DNA of 32,870 nt, taken from the NCBI GenBank assembly GCA_012744445.1, contig JAAYBZ010000086.1, positions 1-32,870 on the forward strand, read 5' to 3'. The stretch's first letter is position 1. Each line of letters opens with the position of its first letter. The notes below the pieces were generated by a model. It made no database searches, was not told the origin of the DNA, and saw only the letters and a program-made list of their open reading frames with translations. Source of the stretch: Myxococcales bacterium. Lineage in GTDB: Bacteria > Myxococcota_A > Polyangia > Polyangiales > Houyiibacteriaceae. Below are positions 17,065 through 24,375 of this stretch, in pieces. The translations under genes were made by a program, and so were the position numbers.

Positions 17065-17970
17065 TCACGGCGCCGGGGGCCGAACCACGCGAGCCTCGCC
17101 GCGAAAGTCGATCAACCCTCGCACGACGGGGCCCTCGGGGCCGATCTCGAGGAGGGTGGGACCCGATTCACGGTAGCCCTCGCCCAGGAAATGGGGCGGG
17201 CCGGCGAGGGGGCCGACCACCACGCGGCGGGGGTCGGGCGCGTCGCCGCCCGGGAAGGCGAAGACGCCGCGCGTCGGGAGCCCGGTCTCGGCCGTGGGCT
17301 CGGCCCAGGCGAAGGTGAACGCCGAGGCGGCGTCGACGGCTCGCAACCGCGCGTCGAGATCGTCGAGGTCGTAGCCGCAGGCCTCGTCGGAGTGCGCGTA
17401 GCGGCCGGCGGGCGCCCCAGGGACCAGGACCCACTCGAGGCCCCCGAGCTCGAGCACGTAGGTGCTCCGCCCGTCGACGAGGCGCGCGCGCGTCTCGCGA
17501 TCGAGCGCGCCGATTCCGTCGTCGAGCGCCTCGAGCGACTCGTCGCCGCCGGGCACGAGGACGATGGGCTTCTTCGTGCGGGAGAGCGCCTCGAGGTGCG
17601 CGACCACCTCGTTCTTCTTGCGGCCGACCCCGCCGAGGACGACGAGGAGGTCCACGCCTTCTTCGTCGATCGCCGAGGCGGCGAGCGTGAGCTCGTCGAG
17701 CTCGTCGTCGGCCCCGCGGAATGCGGCCACGCGCAGCACGGGGCGATCGGCGCGGAGGGCGGCGCGCCTCCCTTCGACCACGAGGGAGGCCCCGCCCAGA
17801 TCGACCTCGCGCGCGTCGGGCTCCTTGGCGAGGAGGCATGCGCGATAGGGGTGCGGTCCGCCGCGGAGCTCGGCGCCGCCTCCGCACGAGCCGCAGCCCT
17901 GCGCGAGCAGCGCGAGGAGGCCCACTTCCACGGCGCGGAACCGGCGCTTCTCGGAGACGGCTCGGCTCAT
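17065..17970 (-). CDS. Lipoprotein resembling a metallophosphoesterase without metal ligands
   Basis: The ATG at 17970 is chosen because it overlaps the hydrolase stop as ATGA and opens a lipoprotein-type signal ending in LLAQGC (Cys26); the frame extends further upstream only as a shadow. The product has 301 residues. The segments VDLLVVLGGVGRKKNE (106-121) and PIVLVPGGDES (135-145) sit where calcineurin-like phosphoesterases have a GD and a GNHD/E motif. Here they read GG and GGDE, so the metal ligands appear lost. The rest shows no motif I recognise, and Cys residues near the N-terminus (C26, C29, C45) are notable. It may be a structural or binding derivative of the phosphoesterase fold. 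Function unknown. Confidence 0.72.
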   Translation of the reverse strand: MSRAVSEKRRFRAVEVGLLALLAQGCGSCGGGAELRGGPHPYRACLLAKEPDAREVDLGGASLVVEGRRAALRADRPVLRVAAFRGADDELDELTLAASAIDEEGVDLLVVLGGVGRKKNEVVAHLEALSRTKKPIVLVPGGDESLEALDDGIGALDRETRARLVDGRSTYVLELGGLEWVLVPGAPAGRYAHSDEACGYDLDDLDARLRAVDAASAFTFAWAEPTAETGLPTRGVFAFPGGDAPDPRRVVVGPLAGPPHFLGEGYRESGPTLLEIGPEGPVVRGLIDFRGEARVVRPPAP

Positions 17971-18707
17971 GCGCGAGGGGCCGCGGCGCGCGAGAACAGC
18001 TCGAGGGTCTTCTTCCAGCTCACCTCGTCGGCGTGCGCGTCGTAGCGGAGCGGGAGCCCGAAGCGCTCGCCGCGCTCGGTGGCGCCCGGGTTGGTGAAGG
18101 CGTGGACGACGCCCGGGAAGACCACGAGCTCGGCCTTGGCGCCGGCCGCCGCCATGTCCGCGCGGAAGGCCTCGTGGCGGTCGGTGGGGACCATCGGATC
18201 GTCGGCGCCCACGAACGCGGCCACCTCGGCCTTCACCGCGCCGGGCTTGGTGGGCGCGCCGAGATCGAGGCTGCCCGGGTGGAAGGCGGCCACGGCGCGG
18301 AGGTCGAGCCCTTCGCGCGCCATGAAGATCACCACCGCGCCGCCGAAGCAGTAGCCGATGGCCGAGATGGCGCTCGCGTCCACCTCGGGGCGCTCTTTCA
18401 CGGCCTCGATTGCGGCCTCGAAGCGCGCCTTCAGCCGGCCGAGATCGGAGAAGGCGTCGTTCATCATCGCCTTGGCCTGCTCGGCCGTCTCGGCCTGGGC
18501 GCCCTCGCCGTAGAGATCGATCGCGAAGCCCACGTAGCCGGCCTCGGCGAGCATGCGGGCCCGCTTCTCGACGTATTCGCCGCGACCCCACCACTCGTGG
18601 ACGACGAGGACCGCGGGCCGGGGGCCCTTCGCCTCGGGGTTCACGGCCAGGAGTCCGCGGAGCGTCGCGCCTCCGCACGCGTATTGGATCTCTTCGGTCT
18701 GGATCAT
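17967..18707 (-). CDS. Dienelactone hydrolase family protein
   Basis: An alpha/beta hydrolase of 246 residues, matching the family's usual length. The nucleophile elbow is GYCFGG (Cys120), with the acid at VGADDPMVP (Asp169/170) and His202 in GVVHAF; HEWWG (37-41) is the typical oxyanion-side motif. Together these give the Cys-Asp-His triad of dienelactone hydrolases, which open lactone rings in aromatic degradation, although many members act on other esters. The start at 18707 is preferred because GAGGGA lies 5 nt upstream; an ATG at 18728 and a longer frame lack a ribosome binding site. No other aromatic-degradation gene is nearby, so the substrate is open. Its stop overlaps the lipoprotein start by 4 nt. 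Confidence 0.9.
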   Translation of the reverse strand: MIQTEEIQYACGGATLRGLLAVNPEAKGPRPAVLVVHEWWGRGEYVEKRARMLAEAGYVGFAIDLYGEGAQAETAEQAKAMMNDAFSDLGRLKARFEAAIEAVKERPEVDASAISAIGYCFGGAVVIFMAREGLDLRAVAAFHPGSLDLGAPTKPGAVKAEVAAFVGADDPMVPTDRHEAFRADMAAAGAKAELVVFPGVVHAFTNPGATERGERFGLPLRYDAHADEVSWKKTLELFSRAAAPRA

Positions 18708-18827
18708 CTCGTTCCCTCGATCGCTCATGGGTGGGTAGGATAGGGGAAGACGCCCGCGTCGTCCGCTCCGACCGGCCGCGCGCGGCGTACGGCGCATTCG
18801 TTCAGCGCCGAGGCGCGTTCGCCTGCC

Positions 18828-18855
18828 TTGACTCGACCCCGGCCCCCCCTATAGT
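18828..18855 (+). promoter_or_regulatory. Sigma70-type promoter of the yceD-rpmF-fab operon
   Basis: TTGACT (18828-18833) and TATAGT (18850-18855) are separated by 16 bp; each matches the consensus at five of six bases. Transcription should start near 18862, leaving a leader of about 48 nt. The leader contains a short GC-rich dyad followed by five T residues (18894-18898), which could allow attenuation, but the stem is only about 4 bp. I see no other promoter this good in the window. Confidence 0.75.
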
Positions 18856-18909
18856 ACGCGACCCCACGAGCCGGCCGATTCGGCGCGAGGGCCTTTTTCC
18901 CTTCGACAG

Positions 18910-19458
18910 ATGCCCGCCTTCGTCCTCGACATCAAGGACCTCGACGCCATCGGACGCGAGTTCGCGTTCGTGGTGGAGCCGTCGTGGCTCGCGGCGGAGC
19001 TCGAGGGGACGGATCTACGCGCTCATCCGGAGCGCTCCAAGGGCACGCTCGAGGTCCGCGTCCAGCGCTCCAACGACGACGTCCTCGTCCAGGCCCACGT
19101 CGTCACCGGCCTCGTGGCCGATTGCGATCGCTGCCTCGAGGAGGTCTTCCTCCCGATCGACGTCCGCGTCACCACGCTCCTCAGCCCCGAGGGAAGCGGC
19201 CCCATCGACGTCGAATTCGCGGAGGACGCGCTCGATCGCGACACCTATCGCGGGGACGAGGTCATCCTCGACGAGATCGTCCGCGAGCACATCGTGCTCG
19301 AGGTCCCCATGCAAATCCATTGCCCGGGCGGCTGCGAGATGCCAAGCATCCCCGCATCCGTCCGTGGACCCGACGACTTCGGCGCCAAGCCCGAGGTCGA
19401 TCCCCGGTTCGCCTCTCTTCTCAAGCTCAAAGACGATTCCAAGAAGGATCAGGAGTAA
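18910..19458 (+). CDS. yceD: DUF177/YceD family protein
   Basis: The 182-residue protein belongs to the YceD/DUF177 family, nearly always encoded just before rpmF. The family is linked to 23S rRNA or ribosome accumulation. The family's two cysteine pairs are visible: CDRC (72-75) in the VTGLVADCDRCLE segment, and CPGGC (138-142), possibly a metal site. The N-terminus MPAFVLDIKDLD fits the ATG at 18910, about 48 nt after the predicted transcription start; no strong Shine-Dalgarno precedes it. The gene ends 5 nt before rpmF. Confidence 0.88.
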   Translation: MPAFVLDIKDLDAIGREFAFVVEPSWLAAELEGTDLRAHPERSKGTLEVRVQRSNDDVLVQAHVVTGLVADCDRCLEEVFLPIDVRVTTLLSPEGSGPIDVEFAEDALDRDTYRGDEVILDEIVREHIVLEVPMQIHCPGGCEMPSIPASVRGPDDFGAKPEVDPRFASLLKLKDDSKKDQE

Positions 19459-19463
19459 ACGCC

Positions 19464-19655
19464 GTGGCCGTTCCGAAGCGACGCACCAGCCGCATGAAGC
19501 GCAACCAGCGCCGGGCCCAACACGACAAGGTCACCGCGCCCAACGTGATCCCGTGCCCGAACTGCGGTGACATGATGATCCCGCACCGCGTCTGCGGATC
19601 GTGCGGCCACTACAAGGGCCGCTCCGTCCTCTCGGCGAGCACCGGCGAGGCGTGA
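19464..19655 (+). CDS. rpmF: 50S ribosomal protein L32
   Basis: A 63-residue protein starting at GTG 19464, with AGGAG 8 nt upstream (overlapping the yceD stop). The N-terminus MAVPKRRTSRMKRNQRRAQH is the classical basic L32 start. CPNCG and CGSCG further on form an intact four-Cys zinc ribbon, so this is the zinc-binding (C+) form. L32 sits near the peptidyl-transferase region of the large subunit. Linkage to yceD and fatty-acid synthesis genes is conserved in many bacteria. Confidence 0.96.
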   Translation: MAVPKRRTSRMKRNQRRAQHDKVTAPNVIPCPNCGDMMIPHRVCGSCGHYKGRSVLSASTGEA

Positions 19656-19661
19656 GCCGCG

Positions 19662-19688
19662 CGTCCGCGCCACCACCAGGCGCGGACG
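19662..19688 (+). other. Stem-loop between rpmF and fabG
   Basis: CGTCCGCGCC (19662-19671) pairs perfectly with GGCGCGGACG (19679-19688) around the loop ACCACCA, starting 6 nt after the rpmF stop. There is no U-tract. It probably stabilises or marks the processed 3' end of the yceD-rpmF message, or slows transcription before fabG. Confidence 0.65.
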
Positions 19689-19724
19689 TCATCGCACGAG
19701 GCTTCGCCAGGGAGGGGATCGGTC

Positions 19725-20471
19725 GTGTTCCAATTGAAGGGTCGAGTCGCGCTCGTGACCGGCGGCAGCCGGGGCATCGGACGTGCCATCAGCGTCGCGC
19801 TCGCGCGCGCCGGTGCGTTCGTCGTCGTCAATTACCGTGGTAACGAGGCGGCGGCGCACGAGACGCTCGAGGAGATCCGCAAGGCGGGCGGTGACGGCGC
19901 GATCCTCGGCTTCGACGTGGCCGACCCTGCGGCGGTCGACGAGGCCATCCAGGGCATCGTCGAGCGGCACGGCTCGCTCGACATCCTCGTGAACAATGCG
20001 GGCCTCGCCATCGATCAGCTCCTCATGCGCGTGAAGCCCGAGGAGATCGACAAGACCTTCGCGACCAACGTCGCCGGCGCGATCTACTGCGCCAAGGCCG
20101 CCATCCGGCCGATGATGCGCAAGAAGCACGGGCGCATCATCCAGATCTCCAGCGTCGTGGCCGAGAGCGGCAACCCCGGTCAGGTGGTCTACTCCGCGTC
20201 CAAGGCGGCCCTGATCGGCATGACCAAGACCCTCGCGCGCGAGTACGCCTCGCGGGGCATCACGGTCAACACCGTCACGCCGGGTTTCATCGAGACCGAC
20301 ATGACGGCCAATCTTCCCGAGGCGGCCCGTCAGGGCATCCTCGCGCAGACCCCCGTGGGACGCATCGGTCGTCCCGAGGAGGTGGCTGCGGCAGTGCTCT
20401 TCCTCGCCAGCGACGAGGCGAGTTACGTCACGGGGCAGACCCTTGGCGTGAACGGTGGCATGTACGTGTGA
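19725..20471 (+). CDS. fabG: 3-oxoacyl-[acyl-carrier-protein] reductase
   Basis: The NADPH-dependent reductase of the fatty-acid elongation cycle, 248 residues, the usual length. It has the cofactor motif TGGSRGIG (12-19), NNAG (90-93), Asn115, and the catalytic Ser143, Tyr156 and Lys160 (ISSVVAES, then VVYSASK). The C-terminal GQTLGVNGGMYV is typical. The GTG start at 19725 has GGAGG 9 nt upstream. It follows rpmF by 69 nt with a hairpin between, and precedes acpP. The expected fabD, fabH and plsX genes are missing from this cluster. Confidence 0.95.
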   Translation: MFQLKGRVALVTGGSRGIGRAISVALARAGAFVVVNYRGNEAAAHETLEEIRKAGGDGAILGFDVADPAAVDEAIQGIVERHGSLDILVNNAGLAIDQLLMRVKPEEIDKTFATNVAGAIYCAKAAIRPMMRKKHGRIIQISSVVAESGNPGQVVYSASKAALIGMTKTLAREYASRGITVNTVTPGFIETDMTANLPEAARQGILAQTPVGRIGRPEEVAAAVLFLASDEASYVTGQTLGVNGGMYV

Positions 20472-20480
20472 TGCAAACGG

Positions 20481-20510
20481 AGTTGCGCTCTGCGGAGGGG
20501 GAGCGCAACT
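20481..20510 (+). other. Stem-loop between fabG and acpP
   Basis: AGTTGCGCTC (20481-20490) pairs perfectly with GAGCGCAACT (20501-20510) around a 10-nt purine-rich loop, starting 10 nt after the fabG stop. No U-tract follows. It lies 51 nt before the acpP start. The likely role is mRNA processing or 5' protection of the acpP message, which usually must be far more abundant than fabG; as DNA it could instead be an operator. Confidence 0.68.
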
Positions 20511-20561
20511 TCACCGCCATGGCGCCTCGGCTCCATGCGCAAGGTGGTTCTGGAGGAATTC

Positions 20562-20801
20562 ATGGAAATCGCTCAGAAGGTCAAAGAGATCATCTCCCAG
20601 CAGCTCGACGTCGACATCGAGCAGATCCAGGAGACGTCTTCGTTCATCGATGATCTCGGCGCCGACTCGCTCGCCATCGTGGAGCTCGTCCTCGCCCTCG
20701 AAGAGAACTTCGACATCGACATCCCCGACGAGGACACCGAGAAGATCCAGACGGTCGGCGACGCCGTGAACTACATCCGGCAACGCGGCGCCGGCGCTTG
20801 A
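20562..20801 (+). CDS. acpP: Acyl carrier protein
   Basis: A 79-residue acidic protein. [10 protein letters not shown] carries Ser36, the site of 4'-phosphopantetheine attachment, followed by [20 protein letters not shown], the usual helix II-III region. The ATG at 20562 has GGAGG 5 nt upstream; an upstream ATG in the same frame (20535) has no such signal and would add nine atypical residues. ACP carries growing acyl chains for FabG and FabF encoded on either side. Perfect stem-loops flank the gene on both sides, which suggests separate control of its mRNA level. Confidence 0.97.
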   Translation: MEIAQKVKEIISQQLDVDIEQIQETSSFIDDLGADSLAIVELVLALEENFDIDIPDEDTEKIQTVGDAVNYIRQRGAGA

Positions 20802-20808
20802 ACCGATG

Positions 20809-20836
20809 GCCCGGGCGAGGATCGCTCGGGCTTTTT
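20809..20836 (+). terminator. Intrinsic terminator/attenuator between acpP and fabF
   Basis: GCCCGGGCG (20809-20817) pairs with CGCTCGGGC (20823-20831) in nine pairs, one a G-U, around AGGAT, followed by five T residues (20832-20836). It starts 7 nt after the acpP stop and only 18 nt before the fabF start. It should partly end transcripts after acpP, with readthrough supplying fabF and rpiB, because no separate promoter fits in the gap. Confidence 0.82.
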
Positions 20837-20854
20837 CGCTCTGGAGACCAGATC

Positions 20855-22096
20855 GTGAGACGAGTCGTGATCACCGGCGTCGGTGCGGTGAGCCCGTGCG
20901 GGCTCGACGCGCCGAGCACCTTCGATTCCATCGCAGCCGGAAGGAGCGGTATCGCGCCCATCACCCTCTTCGACGCGAGCGAGATCCCCTCGCGGATCGC
21001 CGGGGAGTGCAAGGGATTCGATCCCGAGACGGTCATCGAGAAGAAGCGCCTCCGCGAGAGCGCGCGCTTCATCCACCTCGCGATGGCCGCCTCCGTCGAG
21101 GCCGTGAGGAACGCCGGCTTCGAGCCCGACGAGTCCCAGAAGGAGCGCGTCGGCACCTTCATCGGCGTGGGCTTCTGCGGGATCGAGGTCTTCGAGCAGA
21201 ACCACCAGACCTACCTCGAGAAGGGGGCGCGCCGCATCAGCCCCTACTTCATCCCGGCGACGATCTCCAACCTCGCCGCGGGTCAGGTCTCGATGCGCTT
21301 CGGCTTCAAGGGGCCGAGCTACTGCAACACGAGCGCCTGCTCCTCGGGCGGCCACGCCATCGGCGAGGCCTTCGAGTGGATCCGGCGCGGCGGCATGGAC
21401 GCGGCGATCGCGGGCGGCGCCGAGGCGCCGATCACCCCCATGGGGGTCGGCGGCTTCGCGTCGATGCGCGCGCTCTCCAAGCGCAACGAGGAGCCCGAGC
21501 GCGCGAGCCGTCCCTTCGACAAGGGGCGTGACGGCTTCGTGATCGCCGAGGGCGCGGCCGTGCTCGTGCTCGAGGAGCGCGAGGCCGCCCTCAAGCGCGG
21601 GGCGCGCATCCTGGCCGAGATCGTCGGCTACGGCGCGAGCTCCGACGCCTACCACCTCACCCAGCCCGCCCCGGGCGGGGAGGGGGCGGCGCGGGCGATG
21701 CGCATGGCCCTCGCCGAGGCCGAGCTCTCGCCGAGCGACGTCGACTACATCAACGCGCACGGCACCTCCACCCCCACGGGCGATGGGCTCGAGCTCCACG
21801 CCATCCGTAACGTCTTCGGCGACCACGTCTCCTCGGGCCTCTGGGTCTCGAGCACCAAGAGCATGACCGGCCACCTCCTCGGGGCCGCGGGCGCGCTCGA
21901 GGCGGTGATCACCACGCTCGGCATCCACCGCGGCATCGTGCCGCCCACCATCAACCTCGACGACCCGGACGACGAGGCGCAGGGCTTCGAGCTCGTGCCG
22001 CATCACGCGCGGGAGCGCGCCGTCCGAGCCGCCCTCTCCAACAGCTTCGGCTTCGGCGGCACCAACGTGACGCTCGCGTTCAGGAGGCATTCGTGA
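20855..22096 (+). CDS. fabF: Beta-ketoacyl-ACP synthase II
   Basis: The elongating condensing enzyme of type II fatty-acid synthesis, 413 residues. The catalytic triad is visible: Cys162 in NTSACSSGGHA, His302 in NAHGTSTPTGD and His340 in STKSMTGHLLGAAG (Lys335 nearby). The C-terminal NSFGFGGTNVTLAF is typical. The GTG at 20855 (MRRVVITGVG) is chosen because it matches the family start and has CTGGAG 8 nt upstream; the longer frame from 20798 would overlap acpP and read through the terminator. Its stop overlaps the rpiB start by 4 nt (GTGA). Confidence 0.95.
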   Translation: MRRVVITGVGAVSPCGLDAPSTFDSIAAGRSGIAPITLFDASEIPSRIAGECKGFDPETVIEKKRLRESARFIHLAMAASVEAVRNAGFEPDESQKERVGTFIGVGFCGIEVFEQNHQTYLEKGARRISPYFIPATISNLAAGQVSMRFGFKGPSYCNTSACSSGGHAIGEAFEWIRRGGMDAAIAGGAEAPITPMGVGGFASMRALSKRNEEPERASRPFDKGRDGFVIAEGAAVLVLEEREAALKRGARILAEIVGYGASSDAYHLTQPAPGGEGAARAMRMALAEAELSPSDVDYINAHGTSTPTGDGLELHAIRNVFGDHVSSGLWVSSTKSMTGHLLGAAGALEAVITTLGIHRGIVPPTINLDDPDDEAQGFELVPHHARERAVRAALSNSFGFGGTNVTLAFRRHS

Positions 22097-22533
22097 CCGG
22101 CAAAGAGACCTGGTTCTTCGGCTCGGACCACGCGGGCCTCGATCTCAAGAACGCCCTCGTCGCGCGGGCCAAGGCGCGCGGTCTCGAGGTCGTCGACCTC
22201 GGCACGCACGACGCCGCCAGCACCGACTACCCGGACTACGCGCACGAGGTCGCGCGCCGCGTCGCCGCCGGCGAAGGGCGGGGCGTGCTCGTCTGTGGGA
22301 CGGGCATCGGCATGAGCATCGCGGCCAACCGCCATCCGGGCGTGCGCGCCGCGCTCTGCGCCGAGCCCTTCGGCGCCCGCATGACGCGCCTCCACAACGA
22401 CGCGAACGTCCTCTGCCTCGGCGCCCGCATCACGGGGCCGGGTCTCGCCGAGGAGATCTTCGACGTCTTCGTGGATACGCCCTTCGAGGGCGGACGTCAC
22501 GCGCGCCGCGTCACCAAGATCGACGAGCGCTGA
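22093..22533 (+). CDS. rpiB: Ribose-5-phosphate isomerase B
   Basis: The 146-residue RpiB/LacAB-type isomerase interconverts ribose-5-phosphate and ribulose-5-phosphate in the pentose phosphate pathway. The start FFGSDHAGLDLK carries the conserved Asp12-His13; VLVCGTGIGMSIAANR has the catalytic Cys68, and His101 lies in LHNDANVLCLG. The GTG start has a strong AGGAGG 5 nt upstream and overlaps the fabF stop. It is the last gene of the operon and converges on the HMG-CoA lyase gene with a 3-bp gap. Confidence 0.94.
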   Translation: MTGKETWFFGSDHAGLDLKNALVARAKARGLEVVDLGTHDAASTDYPDYAHEVARRVAAGEGRGVLVCGTGIGMSIAANRHPGVRAALCAEPFGARMTRLHNDANVLCLGARITGPGLAEEIFDVFVDTPFEGGRHARRVTKIDER

Positions 22534-22536
22534 CGC

Positions 22537-23457
22537 TCAGCAGCGGAGCGAGCGGACGCCCGCGCGGTGGACCTTGCCGGGGAGCTCTCGGCCGACGATC
22601 GCCTCGGCGATCTGCCCGGCCATCCAGAGCTTCTCGAGGTCGATCCCCGTCTTGATACCCATGCCCTCGAGCGTGTAGACGAGGTCCTCGGTGGCGAGGT
22701 TGCCGGCCGCGCCGGGCGCGTAGGGACAGCCGCCGAGGCCGCCCACGCTCGCGTCGAAGGTGCGGATGCCCATCTCGAGGCCGACGAGGACGTTGGCGAG
22801 CGCCGTGCCGCGCGTGTCGTGGAGGTGCAGCGCGAGCTTCTCCTGCGGGATCTCCGAGAGGAAGAGGTCGAGGATGCGCTTGGTCTGCACGGGCGTGCCC
22901 ACGCCGATCGTGTCGCCGAGGCTGATCTGGTAGCAGCCGCGCTCGAGGAGCGTGTGGGCGATGCGCAACGCCGCGCGGGGATCGATCTCGCCCTCATAGG
23001 GGCAGCCCCAGACCGTGGAGACGTAACCACGCACGCGGAGGCCGCGCTGGACCGCCGGCTCGATGACCTCGTCGAAGGCCGCGAGGGTCTCGGCGACGGT
23101 CTTGTTGACGTTCTTCTTGTTGTGCGTCTCGCTCGCGCTGATGAAGACGGCCACCTCGTGGACGCCGGCGCGGATGGCGCGCTCGAGGCCCTTTCCGTTG
23201 GGGCAGAGGGCCGTGTACTGCACGCCGGGGTGCTTGCCGAGCATCCGGCAGACCTCCTCGCCGTCGGCCATCTGGGGGACCCACCGCGGCGAGACGAAGC
23301 TCGCGATCTCGATCCGCTTGAGCCCGCTCATGATGAGCGCCTCGATGAGCCGCACCTTGGCGTGGGTCGCGACCTGCGCCGCCTCGTTCTGGAGACCATC
23401 CCTCGGAGAGACCTCGTAGATGGAGACCTCGGAGGGCAGCGAATCGAAAAGGGACAT
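22537..23457 (-). CDS. mvaB: Hydroxymethylglutaryl-CoA lyase
   Basis: The enzyme cleaves HMG-CoA to acetyl-CoA and acetoacetate in leucine breakdown; in myxobacteria HMG-CoA chemistry also links to isovaleryl-CoA and iso-fatty-acid supply. The 306-residue protein has YEVSPRDGLQNE (Arg19-Asp20), the metal-binding HLHDTRG (His211, His213) and the signature SVGGLGGCPYAPGAAGN with catalytic Cys244. The length matches bacterial HMG-CoA lyases, and it lacks the longer regulatory tail of isopropylmalate synthases. The ATG at 23457 fits the family start, though no clear Shine-Dalgarno precedes it. It diverges from the membrane protein gene across about 128 bp. Confidence 0.94.
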   Translation of the reverse strand: MSLFDSLPSEVSIYEVSPRDGLQNEAAQVATHAKVRLIEALIMSGLKRIEIASFVSPRWVPQMADGEEVCRMLGKHPGVQYTALCPNGKGLERAIRAGVHEVAVFISASETHNKKNVNKTVAETLAAFDEVIEPAVQRGLRVRGYVSTVWGCPYEGEIDPRAALRIAHTLLERGCYQISLGDTIGVGTPVQTKRILDLFLSEIPQEKLALHLHDTRGTALANVLVGLEMGIRTFDASVGGLGGCPYAPGAAGNLATEDLVYTLEGMGIKTGIDLEKLWMAGQIAEAIVGRELPGKVHRAGVRSLRC

Positions 23458-23585
23458 CGTGACCAGAGGGTAGCAGTATGCCGGCGTTCCGTCCCGAGCC
23501 GTGTGCGTTTGTCGCCTCCCGGGGCGTCGATCCCCGAGGGCGCATGGGCACGAGTCGGTTGTGTCGTGTCGGACGGAATGAGAAG

Positions 23586-24293
23586 ATGCCGCCCATGTCC
23601 TTCTTCGCGGCCATGGTCCTCGCGACCCCGATCTTCGGGCTGAGCCTCCAAGTCGACCCCTCGATCGCCTCCTCGATGCCGTTCGCCGTGGACATCTCGG
23701 TCGAGGCCGCCGCCGCAGCCGCCGCGGCCGAGGACGACGCGGCGCCCGAGGGGCTCGACGTCGCGAGCGCGCTCGAGCGACGCGCCAAGATCGGCAAGAT
23801 CCACAAGTGGATGGGCATCTCGACGTGGATCGGGATGACCGCGACCGTCACCTTCGGCGCCATCCAGTACCGAAACCTCTACGGCTTCTTCGCCGGCCGC
23901 GACGACAACCCGTGCGCGCGCGGCGACGCCATCCCCAACCAAGACGCCTGCTCGGGGCGGCCGTGGTATCACACGGTCTCGTCGGTCGTCACCGGCGTGC
24001 TCTATTTCACCACGTTCGGCCTGAGCTACGCGATGCCCGATCCCATCGGCCTCGACGAGGGCGACTCGCGGTCGGCGCGCACGCTCCGGCGCCACAAGCG
24101 CCTCCGCTGGGCGCATTTCGGGGGCATGGCGGCGCAGGCGCTGCTCGGTTTCCTCTCGAGCAGCAGCCACCGCATCGGCCTCGATCGCACCAACGACTAC
24201 GGGGCCCAGCGGGCCATCGCCACCACGCACATGCTCGTGGGCGCGGCCACGTACATCACGCTCACGTGGTCGGGCGCCATCATGATCAAATGA
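23586..24293 (+). CDS. Four-helix membrane protein with conserved-looking His (possible b-type cytochrome)
   Basis: The ATG at 23586 follows a GAGAAG stretch and opens a signal-like segment (MSFFAAMVLATPIFGLSLQ); the frame extends to 23478 without support. The product is 235 residues. After an Ala-rich acidic stretch come four likely membrane helices (about 76-94, 131-149, 175-193, 210-233). His residues lie at or near helix ends: KIHKWMG (73), YHTVSS (129), RWAHFGG (177), SSHRIG (195) and ATTHMLVG (215). Two Cys (110, 122) lie in the first loop. This pattern resembles cytochrome b561-type or DOMON-linked heme proteins, but the resemblance is by eye only. A non-heme membrane protein remains possible. 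Confidence 0.62.
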   Translation: MPPMSFFAAMVLATPIFGLSLQVDPSIASSMPFAVDISVEAAAAAAAAEDDAAPEGLDVASALERRAKIGKIHKWMGISTWIGMTATVTFGAIQYRNLYGFFAGRDDNPCARGDAIPNQDACSGRPWYHTVSSVVTGVLYFTTFGLSYAMPDPIGLDEGDSRSARTLRRHKRLRWAHFGGMAAQALLGFLSSSSHRIGLDRTNDYGAQRAIATTHMLVGAATYITLTWSGAIMIK

Positions 24294-24321
24294 GCCCCCG
24301 GGTCCGCGGGGTCGATAGCGC

Positions 24322-24372
24322 TTGAAGCGACAACGTTCGGGTGGATACCATCCCCTGCCAGCGGCTCAGGGG
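24322..24372 (+). promoter_or_regulatory. Candidate promoter and RBS-covering hairpin before the TPR gene
   Basis: TTGAAG (24322-24327) and TACCAT (24346-24351), 18 bp apart, are a moderate sigma70-like promoter. Right after it CCCCTG (24352-24357) can pair with CAGGGG (24367-24372), which contains the AGGGG ribosome binding site of the ATG at 24376. If transcription starts upstream of the stem, the hairpin would hide the binding site. A start just after the -10 would remove part of the stem, so the two readings are in tension. Confidence 0.35.
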
Positions 24373-24375
24373 AAA

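Noticed and set aside
22525..22545. Small inverted repeat spanning the convergent rpiB and HMG-CoA lyase stops.
   Set aside because: A 5-bp stem is expected by chance at this GC content and there is no T-run on either strand.
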